DNA of 64,000 nt, taken from NCBI GenBank assembly GCA_027064095.1, contig JAMOQI010000005.1, positions 1 through 64,000 on the forward strand, given 5' to 3'. The notes beneath the pieces were generated by a model, which saw nothing but the letters and a program-made list of their open reading frames with translations, did not search any database and was not told the DNA's origin. Below, one piece after another: positions 53,113 to 62,825 of the stretch. The translations under genes were made by a program, and so were the position numbers. Numbering within the stretch: position 1 is the first letter of the stretch; each line of letters starts with the position of its first letter. Origin of the DNA: Bacteroidales bacterium (GTDB taxonomy: Bacteria > Bacteroidota > Bacteroidia > Bacteroidales > UBA1556).

Positions 53113-56100
53113 TTGTTAAAACATACCAATATGTATATAATTTTCGATACAGAAACCACTGGTTTACCCGATAATTTCAAAGCTCCTGTAAGTGATAGCG
53201 ACAATTGGCCCAGAATGGTACAAATTGCATGGCAAGTACATGATAAAAAAGGTAAGCTCATTGAAGTAAAAAATTATATAATTAAACCTGAGGACTACGA
53301 AATCCCTTATGATGTAGTTAAAATTCATCAAATTACAACTGAAAGAGCAGAAAAATTCGGCATGGATTTAACTTTTGTATTAGAAGAATTTTCCAAAATT
53401 GCATCTAAATGTAATTTTCTTGTTGGTCACAATGTGAGTTTTGACAATAATATTTTAGGAGCAGAATATTACAGAAAAAACATCAAGAATCCATTAACAG
53501 ACATTCCTTCTATCGATACAATGCAGTTTTCAGTGAATTACTGCGCAATACCAGGAAGAAAAAATGGTGGTTTTAAATATCCTAAACTTGAAGAACTTCA
53601 TAAAAAGTTGTTTAATGAAAGTTTTGGCTTAGCTCATAATGCAGCTGCTGATGTTGAAGCTACTGCCAGATGTTTTTTAGAACTGCATAGGCTTAATATA
53701 ATTACTGCCAATGATTTAAAACTTTCTGATAAAGAGTATCAAGAATTTTTGCAGAATAATCCAAAAACAATAAAAGCAATTGGTTTAGACACTAAGCCAT
53801 ACAATCCCAACGACTTAGATGAAAACGCAGATAATTCTTCATCAAGTGAAACAGATAGTATTAAAAATGAACAAAAGACAATTCCTCAAGAAAACACTTC
53901 TTTTGTACATCTACACCTTCATACACAGTATTCTATTTTAGACGGTTTAACAAAGATCAAAAAGCTTGTCAAAAAAGCTAAAGATTTAAACTATAAAGCT
54001 GTAGCTATTACCGACCACGGAAACATGTTTGGTGTTAAAGAATTTCACAAAAACATGATGAGTGAAGGTATCAAACCAATACTTGGAATGGAAGCCTATG
54101 TCGCTTACAGAACTCATCTTGATAAAGAAAATATCGACAAGAAAAGATATCATTTAGTACTTTTAGCTAAAAACGAAATTGGGTATAAAAATCTTATCAA
54201 ACTATCTAGTATTTCCTTTTCTGATGGTTATTATTATAAACCAAGAATAGATAAAGACTTACTTCGAAAGTATCATGAAGGAATAATTGCCACTTCAGCA
54301 TGTCTAGGAGGAGAAATTCCTCAAAAACTTATGAGCAATGGTTTTGATGAAGCAGAAAAATCTTTATTAGAATACAAAGAGATTTTCGGAGATGATTTCT
54401 ATCTTGAGATTCAAAGACATCAAGCTACTGACCCTGAGATGAATACACAAACTATTCGAGATCAGAATTTTGTAAATAAAATTATTTTAGAGTTAGCTAA
54501 AAAGCATAATGTAAAATATATTGCCACAAATGATGTTCACTATTTAAATGAGGAAGATTATATAGCTCACGACAGACTTATTTGCTTAAATACCGGCAAA
54601 GATATCGATGACCCAAAAAGGACAAGATATACCGGACAAGAATGGTTTAAAAGTACTGAAGAAATGAATAAGGTATTTGGAGATTTACCCGAAGCATTAG
54701 CTAACACTCAAGAAATAGCTGAAAAAATAGAGACCTTTGAACTAGACAAAACTCCAATAATGCCAGACTTCTTGCTTCCAGATGGTTTTGCAAATGAAGA
54801 TGATTACCTTAGACATATTACTTATGAAGGCGCTCATAATAGATGGGGAAAAAAACTTGATACTGAAACCATAACAAGGTTAGATTTTGAACTGGATACA
54901 ATCAAGAAAATGGGATTCCCTGGATATTTTTTAATTGTATGGGATTTCTTGAAAGCTGCACGAGAAATGGGAGTTTCTGTAGGTCCCGGAAGAGGAAGTG
55001 CTGCTGGTTCTGCCGTGGCCTATTGCCTGAAAATAACAGACATAGATCCATTAAAATACAATCTGCTTTTTGAAAGATTTCTTAATCCTGATCGTATATC
55101 AATGCCCGATATTGATATTGATTTTGATGACGAAGGAAGAGATCGAGTATTGCAATGGGTTAAGAATAAATATGGAGCAAAAAGAGTAGCACACCTAATC
55201 ACTTTCGGTTCTATGGCCGCAAAATCTGCTATTAGAGATGTTGCCAGAGTACAAAAACTACCACTTCCTGAGGCTGACAAACTAGCTAAATTAGTTCCCG
55301 AAAAACCAGGTACAAATTTAGAATCTGCTTTTAATGATGTCCCTGAGCTTATGAGTGAGCTTAAAGAAGGCAGCGAGGAAAATCGCTCGGTACTTGACTT
55401 TGCTCAACGACTTGAAGGTTCAGTAAAAAGTACAGGAACGCATGCTTGTGGTATTATTATTAGCAAAGATGACCTTGACAACTATGTACCTATCACTAAT
55501 GTAAAAGATAGCGTATTAGACTATGCAACTCAATATGATGGACATTATATTGAATCTATTGGCCTGTTAAAAATGGATTTTCTAGGTCTAAAAACTCTCA
55601 CCATTATTAAAGATGCAATTGCTAACATCAAACTTTCAAAAGGTGTAGATGTAGATATAGATCATATTTCGCTTGAAGATAAAAAAACATTTGAACTTTA
55701 CAGCAAAGGAGAAACATCCGGTCTCTTTCAATTTGAATCTGACGGAATGAAGAAGCATCTTCAAAACTTAAAGCCAAGTAAATTTGAAGATCTAATAGCA
55801 ATGAATGCTTTATATCGTCCTGGACCAATGGAATATATTGATAGCTTTATTGCTCGTAAACATGGAAAAGAAAAAATCACCTACGACCTCGAAGGCATGG
55901 AGGAATACCTTGATGAAACATATGGTATTACTGTATATCAAGAGCAAGTAATGCTTCTTGCTCGTAAGCTTGGAGGCTTTAGTCGTGGGGAATCTGACTC
56001 ATTGCGAAAAGCAATGGGAAAGAAAATAAAATCCATGATGGATGAATTAAAAATTAAATTCTTTGATGGTTGTAAAAAAAATGGTCATGATTTAAAGAAA

Positions 56101-57381
56101 GTAGAGAAAGTATGGCATGACTGGGAAGCATTTGCTAAATATGCATTTAACAAATCACATGCTACTTGTTATTCCTATGTATCATATCAAACAGCTTATC
56201 TAAAAGCTCACTACCCTGCTGAATTTATGGCTTCAGTTTTAAGCCACGAACTTAAAGATATTAGCAAACTCAATCTGTACCTAAATGAATGTAACAGAAT
56301 GGGCATAAAAGTACTTGGGCCAAACATCAATGAAAGTTATTCAAACTTCACAGTAAATGCCCAAGGCGAGATTCGTTATGGAATGGCTGGCATTAAAGGT
56401 GTTGGAGAAACTGCTGTTGAAACAATTGTAAAAGAAAGAAAGGAAAATGGAAACTTTAAAGATATTTTTGATTTTATAGCGCGGGTAAATTTACGTTCTG
56501 TAAATAAAAGAGCCATTGAAGCCCTAGCAATTTCAGGAGGTTTTGACGAAATACAACCTAATGTGCATCGTGCACAATATTTTGCTGCCTATAATGAAAA
56601 TGAAACTTTTATAGAAAGGTTAATTAAACATGGCAACAAGGTACAAAGTATGGCAAATTCGTCACAAGCTTCTCTTTTTGGAGATATGGAAGAGGTGCAA
56701 ATTCAAAATCCGGAATTCCCTGAAGCTGAAAGATGGAGCAATCTTAAACAATTAAATTTAGAAAAAGAGCTTATTGGTTTTTATTTAAGTGGTCATCCCC
56801 TTGATATCTACAAAGATACTTTTAAATATTTTATAAGTGATACTACTGCTAATATTCATGATTTTATTAAAAATAAAAGTAAAAAGCATGTGAGATTTGG
56901 TGGTATTGTGACAAGAAGCATTACGAAAGAGGCTATTAGTAGTGGCAATAAATATGGATTTTTTACTGTTGAAGATAAAACAGGAAATGTTGAATTTCCA
57001 CTTTTTACAGACAAATTTTTGAAATATAATCACCTGTTACAAATTGACAATTTCGTCTATGTGGAAGGTAATATCAAAGAATCATACAGAGATAAAGATA
57101 AGATAGAATTAAACATTGAACATATTGATTTGCTTGATAAAGTTATAGACAACAAAGCTAAAAAATTTAATATTCAGATTATTTTAGACGAATTAGATAT
57201 TAATTTAGTACAAGAGATTGTTTCACAAGTAAAAAACAATCCGGGCAATGTAGGAATTAATATTTTCTTTAAGGATGGTAATAGTTTTCTTGAAATGAAA
57301 CCAAAGAAAATAAAAGTCGATGCTAAAGAATTTCTAAAATTTCTTAAAACAAAACCTAATATTGTCTATAAATTAGTATAG
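53113..57381 (+). CDS. dnaE: DNA polymerase III alpha subunit with N-terminal DEDDh 3'-5' exonuclease domain
   Basis: Exo: YIIFDTETTGLP, GHNVSFDNNIL, LAHNAAADVEAT; PHP: FVHLHLHTQYSILDG, AITDHGNMFG; Pol: GVSVGPGRGSAAGS, PDIDIDFDDEGRDRV. Confidence 0.95.
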   Translation: MLKHTNMYIIFDTETTGLPDNFKAPVSDSDNWPRMVQIAWQVHDKKGKLIEVKNYIIKPEDYEIPYDVVKIHQITTERAEKFGMDLTFVLEEFSKIASKCNFLVGHNVSFDNNILGAEYYRKNIKNPLTDIPSIDTMQFSVNYCAIPGRKNGGFKYPKLEELHKKLFNESFGLAHNAAADVEATARCFLELHRLNIITANDLKLSDKEYQEFLQNNPKTIKAIGLDTKPYNPNDLDENADNSSSSETDSIKNEQKTIPQENTSFVHLHLHTQYSILDGLTKIKKLVKKAKDLNYKAVAITDHGNMFGVKEFHKNMMSEGIKPILGMEAYVAYRTHLDKENIDKKRYHLVLLAKNEIGYKNLIKLSSISFSDGYYYKPRIDKDLLRKYHEGIIATSACLGGEIPQKLMSNGFDEAEKSLLEYKEIFGDDFYLEIQRHQATDPEMNTQTIRDQNFVNKIILELAKKHNVKYIATNDVHYLNEEDYIAHDRLICLNTGKDIDDPKRTRYTGQEWFKSTEEMNKVFGDLPEALANTQEIAEKIETFELDKTPIMPDFLLPDGFANEDDYLRHITYEGAHNRWGKKLDTETITRLDFELDTIKKMGFPGYFLIVWDFLKAAREMGVSVGPGRGSAAGSAVAYCLKITDIDPLKYNLLFERFLNPDRISMPDIDIDFDDEGRDRVLQWVKNKYGAKRVAHLITFGSMAAKSAIRDVARVQKLPLPEADKLAKLVPEKPGTNLESAFNDVPELMSELKEGSEENRSVLDFAQRLEGSVKSTGTHACGIIISKDDLDNYVPITNVKDSVLDYATQYDGHYIESIGLLKMDFLGLKTLTIIKDAIANIKLSKGVDVDIDHISLEDKKTFELYSKGETSGLFQFESDGMKKHLQNLKPSKFEDLIAMNALYRPGPMEYIDSFIARKHGKEKITYDLEGMEEYLDETYGITVYQEQVMLLARKLGGFSRGESDSLRKAMGKKIKSMMDELKIKFFDGCKKNGHDLKKVEKVWHDWEAFAKYAFNKSHATCYSYVSYQTAYLKAHYPAEFMASVLSHELKDISKLNLYLNECNRMGIKVLGPNINESYSNFTVNAQGEIRYGMAGIKGVGETAVETIVKERKENGNFKDIFDFIARVNLRSVNKRAIEALAISGGFDEIQPNVHRAQYFAAYNENETFIERLIKHGNKVQSMANSSQASLFGDMEEVQIQNPEFPEAERWSNLKQLNLEKELIGFYLSGHPLDIYKDTFKYFISDTTANIHDFIKNKSKKHVRFGGIVTRSITKEAISSGNKYGFFTVEDKTGNVEFPLFTDKFLKYNHLLQIDNFVYVEGNIKESYRDKDKIELNIEHIDLLDKVIDNKAKKFNIQIILDELDINLVQEIVSQVKNNPGNVGINIFFKDGNSFLEMKPKKIKVDAKEFLKFLKTKPNIVYKLV

Positions 57382-57514
57382 ATATAAATTAAAATATCGC
57401 GTTATTTTTTTCACTAAAAACAAACTCTCATAATAGCCCTAACTCAGCTATTTGCAATAAATATGGCATGCTAATGATTTTATATGAGATAAATATTATA
57501 CCAAATTCAGACTA

Positions 57515-58777
57515 TTATTCTTCAATGTATTTTCTTCCTAAATCACCTTTCAATATTTTAACAAAATCACTTTTTACACCAGGAACTCTAAAGAAGAAAT
57601 ATATACCGACAAAAATTGATGATAATGCAATAAATGCAAAAACATACAATGTGTTTTTATTTGTTAATTGCATAATCACTTCATAAACTACTGAAGCCAA
57701 TAGTATAAAAATAAACACTGAAATATTTAAATATCCCAAAGAATCACCAAGCAATCTACCCTTTACTCTATCTTGAATATAAGCATTAAGTGGCACTTTA
57801 TAAAAACCAGCAAAAAAAGCAGTTAAGAAAATCAAGAATTGAAACAAATACAAATCAGGCTTTAGAATAATTATTAATAATGAACTTATTCCCAATCCAA
57901 TACTTCCAATAAAAACGTATCCAAGATGTACAATTTTCCCTGATAGCCAACCAGTAAAAATAGCACCGGCAGCAATACCAACTGCGGCTATAGCCATAGT
58001 ATATCCCACAACAGTATTTGAAACTTCCAGTATTTCAATACCATGAGTTTTAATAACAAATTGTACAAGTGCTCCAATTAGCCAAAACATTGACAAACCA
58101 AAAACAGCATAGTTAACACCTGGAAAATTATTATTTAATTTATATTGTTTGTAAATAAAAGACCAAAAAAACATAGTCCCCTTAGGCTTATCCATTACCG
58201 GCGACTCATTAGCTTTAATAAATTTCGACATAATATATCCAAATACAGCAACTCCAACTAGAATATAGGACAAATAATCCAGCTGATAATGATCAGCCAT
58301 GATTCCTGCTGCTACAGTACCTAATAAAACTCCAACAAAAGTTAACATCTCCATAGCTCCGGTTCCAAAAGGTATTCCCTCTACTCCTTTAATATCTCTT
58401 ATAAGTCCATATTTTGCTGGAGAAAACAAAGCACTTTGAGTTCCCATAAGCAATACTGAGACCATAATGACAGGTAAATTATGATAATAGAAACCAGCAA
58501 TTGCCACAAACATAATAGGGATTTCAGCTGCTTTTCCCCATACCATAATCATCTTTTTTTCGTACATTTTTGATAGTTTTCCGGCATAGGGTGAAATAAT
58601 AATAAATGGCAACACTAACATTGCTCCTGCCACAGTCATTACTGTACTCTGTTCTGCTTTTTCAACCCAAGTAGAACCTACAAAAACAACTAACCATTTG
58701 ATTAAGTTATCATTAAAAGTACTAAAAAAATTGGTAAAAAATAATGGCCACCACGAATATTTCTTTTCTTCTTCCAT
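57515..58777 (-). CDS. MFS transporter (LplT/lysophospholipid-transporter-like)
   Basis: WPLFFTNFFSTFNDNLIKWLVVF start and about 12 TM segments; start placed at MEEEKKYSWW. Confidence 0.8.
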   Translation of the reverse strand: MEEEKKYSWWPLFFTNFFSTFNDNLIKWLVVFVGSTWVEKAEQSTVMTVAGAMLVLPFIIISPYAGKLSKMYEKKMIMVWGKAAEIPIMFVAIAGFYYHNLPVIMVSVLLMGTQSALFSPAKYGLIRDIKGVEGIPFGTGAMEMLTFVGVLLGTVAAGIMADHYQLDYLSYILVGVAVFGYIMSKFIKANESPVMDKPKGTMFFWSFIYKQYKLNNNFPGVNYAVFGLSMFWLIGALVQFVIKTHGIEILEVSNTVVGYTMAIAAVGIAAGAIFTGWLSGKIVHLGYVFIGSIGLGISSLLIIILKPDLYLFQFLIFLTAFFAGFYKVPLNAYIQDRVKGRLLGDSLGYLNISVFIFILLASVVYEVIMQLTNKNTLYVFAFIALSSIFVGIYFFFRVPGVKSDFVKILKGDLGRKYIEE

Positions 58778-58910
58778 AACAATTTGTAAAATTTGGTCAA
58801 AGATAGGAAAATATTTTTCAAATCGGTAGATTGCGACCAGCAAATGCATTTTTTTGATTTATTAAAATAATATTCAAAAAAAGTTTTTTCATTACCCGCA
58901 TTATGTATAT

Positions 58911-58980
58911 AAAAGCAAAGCAAATTGTATCAATAAGCAATGAATAGCAAGGTGCAATGCAGGGAAACCCTCCCGAAACA
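58911..58980. repeat. intergenic repeat element copy A (upstream of M20 gene)
   Basis: aaaagcaaagcaaattgtat...aatgaatagcaaggtgcaatgcagggaaaccctc; related to 60671-60740. Confidence 0.75.
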
Positions 58981-59222
58981 AGTTCAGAACAGGCTGATTT
59001 AGATGACCTCAAATTTGGATATTCTTAGTCTTAATGCTTCAGCTACATTGAAAAACCTTCGAAATATTAGAATATTTCAACAGACTTTGGCACTTCGCAT
59101 CTACTCAAAGCAAAATTTATGAATAATATATAATTACAAAATTATATTTTCATACTTTTTTAATATATCAAAGAAAAGAATTATTAAATTCGTGGCATAA
59201 TATAAACACTAGATTTTACTAT

Positions 59223-60593
59223 ATGAACAAAGCAATTGATTACTTAGAACAAAACAAAGAAGTATTTCTTGAAGAATTATTTGAACTTATTAGAATACCA
59301 TCTATAAGCTCCATTGAAGAAAATAAGCCCGATATGATAAGAATGGCAGAAGCATTGAAAGCAAAACTATTAGCTGCAGGAGCTGATAAGGCAAAGGTAA
59401 TGCCAACGGAAGGCAATCCGGTTGTATATGCCGAAAAATTAATCGACCCCAGAAAGCCAACGGTTTTAGTATATGGACATTATGATGTTATGCCTGTTGA
59501 CCCATTAGATTTATGGGATAGTCCTCCATTTGAGCCTGAAGTACGTGATGAAAAAATATTTGCTCGTGGAGCTGATGATGACAAAGGACAGTCATTTATG
59601 CATATTAAAGCCTTTGAAAGCATGGTAGCTAGCGACCTCCTTCCCGTTAATGTGAAATTTATGATTGAAGGAGAAGAGGAAATCGGGTCTCCAAGTTTAG
59701 GTAAATGGTGCGAACAAAATAAAGATATGCTAAAAGCCGATACTATTTTAGTTTCTGATACAGGAATGATAGCACAAGATATACCTTCGATAACTACAGG
59801 ATTAAGAGGTTTAAGTTATGTGGAAGTAAAAGTTACCGGTCCGGATCATGATTTACATAGTGGTATTTTTGGTGGAGCAGTTGCAAATCCAGCCAATGAA
59901 CTAGCCAAACTAATCGCTTCGCTAACAGACGAAAACAACCATATCACCATTCCAGGATTTTATGATGATGTTATAATTGTGAGTGATGATGAAAGAAAGA
60001 AAATGGCAAAAGCACCATTTGATTTAGAATCATATAAAAAAGCCCTTGACATTAAAGAAGTTTACGGCGAAAAAGGTTATTCTACAAATGAGAGAACAGG
60101 TATCAGACCTTCTCTTGACGTTAATGGTATATGGAGTGGTTATACTGGAGAAGGTGCCAAAACTGTACTTCCTTCGGTAGCACATGCAAAAATAAGCATG
60201 AGACTAGTACCAAATCAAGATAATGAAAAGATAAGCAAAATGGTAAAAGAACATCTTGAATCTATTGCACCTCCATATATTAAAGTTGAAGTTACACCGC
60301 TTCATGGAGGACAAGCTTACGTCTCTCCTATTACAATGCCTGCTTATAAAGCTGCAGAAAAAGCTTATACTAAAACTTTTAATAAAGTACCTGTCCCAAC
60401 TCGTTCCGGAGGTAGTATTCCAATAATTTCAACTTTTGAAAGCGTTTTAGGTATTAAATCTATATTAATGGGTTTTGGATTGGAATCTGACGCAATACAT
60501 TCTCCAAATGAGAACTATCCTCTATTTAACTTTTATAAAGGCATGGAGACAATAGTATATTTTTATAAGTATTTCGCTGAAGAAATGAAATAG
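59223..60593 (+). CDS. M20 family dipeptidase
   Basis: VLVYGHYDVMPVDP, GADDDKGQ, EGEEEIGSPSL, RSGGSIPI. Confidence 0.93.
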   Translation: MNKAIDYLEQNKEVFLEELFELIRIPSISSIEENKPDMIRMAEALKAKLLAAGADKAKVMPTEGNPVVYAEKLIDPRKPTVLVYGHYDVMPVDPLDLWDSPPFEPEVRDEKIFARGADDDKGQSFMHIKAFESMVASDLLPVNVKFMIEGEEEIGSPSLGKWCEQNKDMLKADTILVSDTGMIAQDIPSITTGLRGLSYVEVKVTGPDHDLHSGIFGGAVANPANELAKLIASLTDENNHITIPGFYDDVIIVSDDERKKMAKAPFDLESYKKALDIKEVYGEKGYSTNERTGIRPSLDVNGIWSGYTGEGAKTVLPSVAHAKISMRLVPNQDNEKISKMVKEHLESIAPPYIKVEVTPLHGGQAYVSPITMPAYKAAEKAYTKTFNKVPVPTRSGGSIPIISTFESVLGIKSILMGFGLESDAIHSPNENYPLFNFYKGMETIVYFYKYFAEEMK

Positions 60594-60618
60594 AGATATA
60601 TAACTTATTTAATCAATA

Positions 60619-60650
60619 ACCTCCAAAGCTAGTAATTTTGGAGGTTTTTT
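60619..60650 (+). terminator. intrinsic terminator after M20 peptidase
   Basis: acctccaaa...ttttggaggt + TTTTTT. Confidence 0.8.
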
Positions 60651-60670
60651 CTATTAAGCCCTCACTATAT

Positions 60671-60740
60671 ATACAATTCGCTTTGCTTTTATGTAAATAA
60701 ACAATGAATAGCGAGCTGCAATGCGGTAACCCTCTCCAAA
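60671..60740. repeat. intergenic repeat element copy B (downstream of M20 gene, 20-bp arm inverted relative to copy A)
   Basis: atacaattcgctttgctttt...aatgaatagcgagctgcaatgcggtaaccctc. Confidence 0.75.
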
Positions 60741-60786
60741 AAAAAGTTTGTGATTTTTAGCAACAAATCTAATGCTCAATTGGCTT

Positions 60787-60866
60787 TATGTGAGTGATAT
60801 CTTATGTTGAACTTAGGTTATTAGTTTTACTTAATCGTTAGCATTATTTGTGAATAATCCGAATTA
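60787..60866 (+). repeat. dispersed intergenic repeat, copy 2
   Basis: Shares AGGTTATTAGTTTTACTTAATCGT and ATTATTTGTGAATAATC with reverse complement of 17211-17290. Confidence 0.85.
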
Positions 60867-61060
60867 AAAAATAAAACAATATAATTTATAAGCTCTGTAT
60901 AAAATGAAGCATTCTTTAAAAAATGCATTTTTTACATCCTAAAAACAACATTCAAAATACTAAAACAAGACTAAAATTAATTACTTTAATAAAAAATATA
61001 TATTTAATTTACACAAATTCAAGAGTTTATTATAAATTTTTAAAAAGGTATAAAAAAGAC

Positions 61061-61090
61061 TTGCATGGAAAGGAAAAAGATTTACTTTTG
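61061..61090 (+). promoter_or_regulatory. Bacteroidota sigma-A promoter of tRNA-Ser: TTG-N19-TACTTTTG
   Basis: TTG at 61061-61063, TACTTTTG at 61083-61090, immediately upstream of tRNA. Confidence 0.75.
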
Positions 61091-61095
61091 CCGAC

Positions 61096-61180
61096 GGAGA
61101 ATTGGCAGAGTGGTCGAATGCGGCGGTCTTGAAAACCGTTGAGGGTCACACCTCCGGGGGTTCGAATCCCTCATTCTCCG
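61096..61180 (+). tRNA. tRNA-Ser (anticodon TGA)
   Basis: ggagaat...attctcc acceptor, ggttcgaatcc T-arm, cttgaaa anticodon loop, long variable arm; no encoded CCA. Confidence 0.96.
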
Positions 61181-62822
61181 CAATCAGGGACTTATCCAAA
61201 ATCAGTTGGGTAGTCCCTTTTTTATTTCCCTTATAACTTCCTTTAATTGATGTAATTGCATAAAGTAAATAATTATATCCAGAGGGTCGAAGTTGACGAT
61301 TATCTGATTGAACGACCATCCCATTAGGAAATACAATCTTTTGAATTGCCTTTTTCATTTCATAACTACCCGAATCCCATATCTCATCAAGGTTTTGAAT
61401 TGTATTTATCACTTTATTAATCTTTTTATTAAGGGTCGAAGTAGATACAATAGTATTGGGTAAATTTTGCTCTAATCTAAAAATATCTTCCGCATATTTT
61501 TTTGAGAATTTCTCGTAAATTTTCTCTGGAATCTTCCCTATTGCAAATCGCTCTTCTACCGTTTCTATTTCTTTTCTAAGTTCACTAATTTTCTTTTTAG
61601 TAAACTTTGCTTCTTTCTTCATTTCCTCATCCCTACTGACAATCATTTTTACTAAACTCATGGCAAGTGGTTTTTCAAGTTTCTTATCAAAGCTGAAAGA
61701 ACCTAAAAACTCCTTAAATTGTTCATGCAGCCCTTTTGAAAGAGCATTTTTAGTTGTATTAGCATTAATATGAACTCCACCACATTTAAAGCACTTATAA
61801 TAATGGGTAAGTCTCACTGCACCAGTAGAAATAATCTTTTTCTTTTTTACATAGCCTACCAACTTAAATCCACATTCACTACATAACACATCGCCATTAA
61901 GCGGTCTCGGGTCATTTATCGTTTCCTTTTGATAGCCTTTAATTTCCCTTTTATTTTCTTTAAGCTTGTTATTGATATATAGAAAGTCTTTTTCAGACAC
62001 CATAGCTTGCCAATCTCCCTTGACTGGCTTATCTATTAAATTATGAATAATAATTCCTGCATAGAAAGGCTTTTGCCACATCTTATGAATATGCTTCAAG
62101 GTCATATCTACCCCTCTCTTTTTAAGCTTTTCAATAATATGAATATCTCGTTCCCCTCTTCGTTTCCATTTCCAAGCCTCTTTTAAAGCTTCTCCATCTT
62201 TATTTATCTCTATTCGTGTTCTAGCTGCAAATCTAGCTTCATCCTTTACGTATGGGCCAAATTTAGTATAACCTAAAGGAGCTTGCCCCAACCATTTCCC
62301 ATTTCTAAGAGCTGTTTTCATCCCTGGCAATATAGAATCCATACGAGACATCGTTTCTTCACGAGCCGCAATTAACTTTTTATAAATCGCCATCTTGCCT
62401 ATATCAGTTTCGGTATTTAATCCAGAAGATGTCTCTATCAAATGCACTCCTAAATCTTCAACTAACATATTTGCTAAAGCAATAGCATTGCCGCCAGTTC
62501 TCGAAAAACGACTCATAATAAATATGAGAATATACTTTGGGCGTTTTCTTGACCTTTTAACTTCATTAATCAATTTCATAAATTCCTTTCGGGTGAAATC
62601 ACCTTTAGCAGATTCATATGTTCCTCCCAAAACTTTAGTAATGCTCAAGTCATGCTTTTTTGCGTATAAATTAGAAACATCATTCTGATTCTTTATACTA
62701 TCATTATTCTCATATTGATTTTTACTTGACACTCTGGAATAGAACCATGCTTCTTGTATGGTGATGGCTTCTATTTCTTGAATAGGCTTTAAGAATTGTC
62801 TAAATTTTGTTAATTCGCTCAT
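61146..62822 (-). CDS. large serine recombinase/integrase
   Basis: AWFYSRVSSKNQ (catalytic Ser), IFIMSRFSR, recombinase domain, zinc-ribbon CSECG...CFKCGG, coiled coil; last residues ENEGFEPPEV are encoded antisense within tRNA-Ser. Confidence 0.93.
   Translation of the reverse strand: MSELTKFRQFLKPIQEIEAITIQEAWFYSRVSSKNQYENNDSIKNQNDVSNLYAKKHDLSITKVLGGTYESAKGDFTRKEFMKLINEVKRSRKRPKYILIFIMSRFSRTGGNAIALANMLVEDLGVHLIETSSGLNTETDIGKMAIYKKLIAAREETMSRMDSILPGMKTALRNGKWLGQAPLGYTKFGPYVKDEARFAARTRIEINKDGEALKEAWKWKRRGERDIHIIEKLKKRGVDMTLKHIHKMWQKPFYAGIIIHNLIDKPVKGDWQAMVSEKDFLYINNKLKENKREIKGYQKETINDPRPLNGDVLCSECGFKLVGYVKKKKIISTGAVRLTHYYKCFKCGGVHINANTTKNALSKGLHEQFKEFLGSFSFDKKLEKPLAMSLVKMIVSRDEEMKKEAKFTKKKISELRKEIETVEERFAIGKIPEKIYEKFSKKYAEDIFRLEQNLPNTIVSTSTLNKKINKVINTIQNLDEIWDSGSYEMKKAIQKIVFPNGMVVQSDNRQLRPSGYNYLLYAITSIKGSYKGNKKGTTQLILDKSLIAENEGFEPPEV
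61186..61223 (+). terminator. hairpin terminator just after tRNA-Ser
   Basis: agggact...agtccct + T-tract; lies within the 3' coding end of the integrase. Confidence 0.65.
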
Positions 62823-62825
62823 AAA

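Noticed and set aside
61146-61185. C-terminal ENEGFEPPEV as a functional integrase motif
   Set aside because: It is the antisense translation of the conserved tRNA-Ser 3' end, so similarity to other proteins with this tail would reflect the tRNA rather than protein function.
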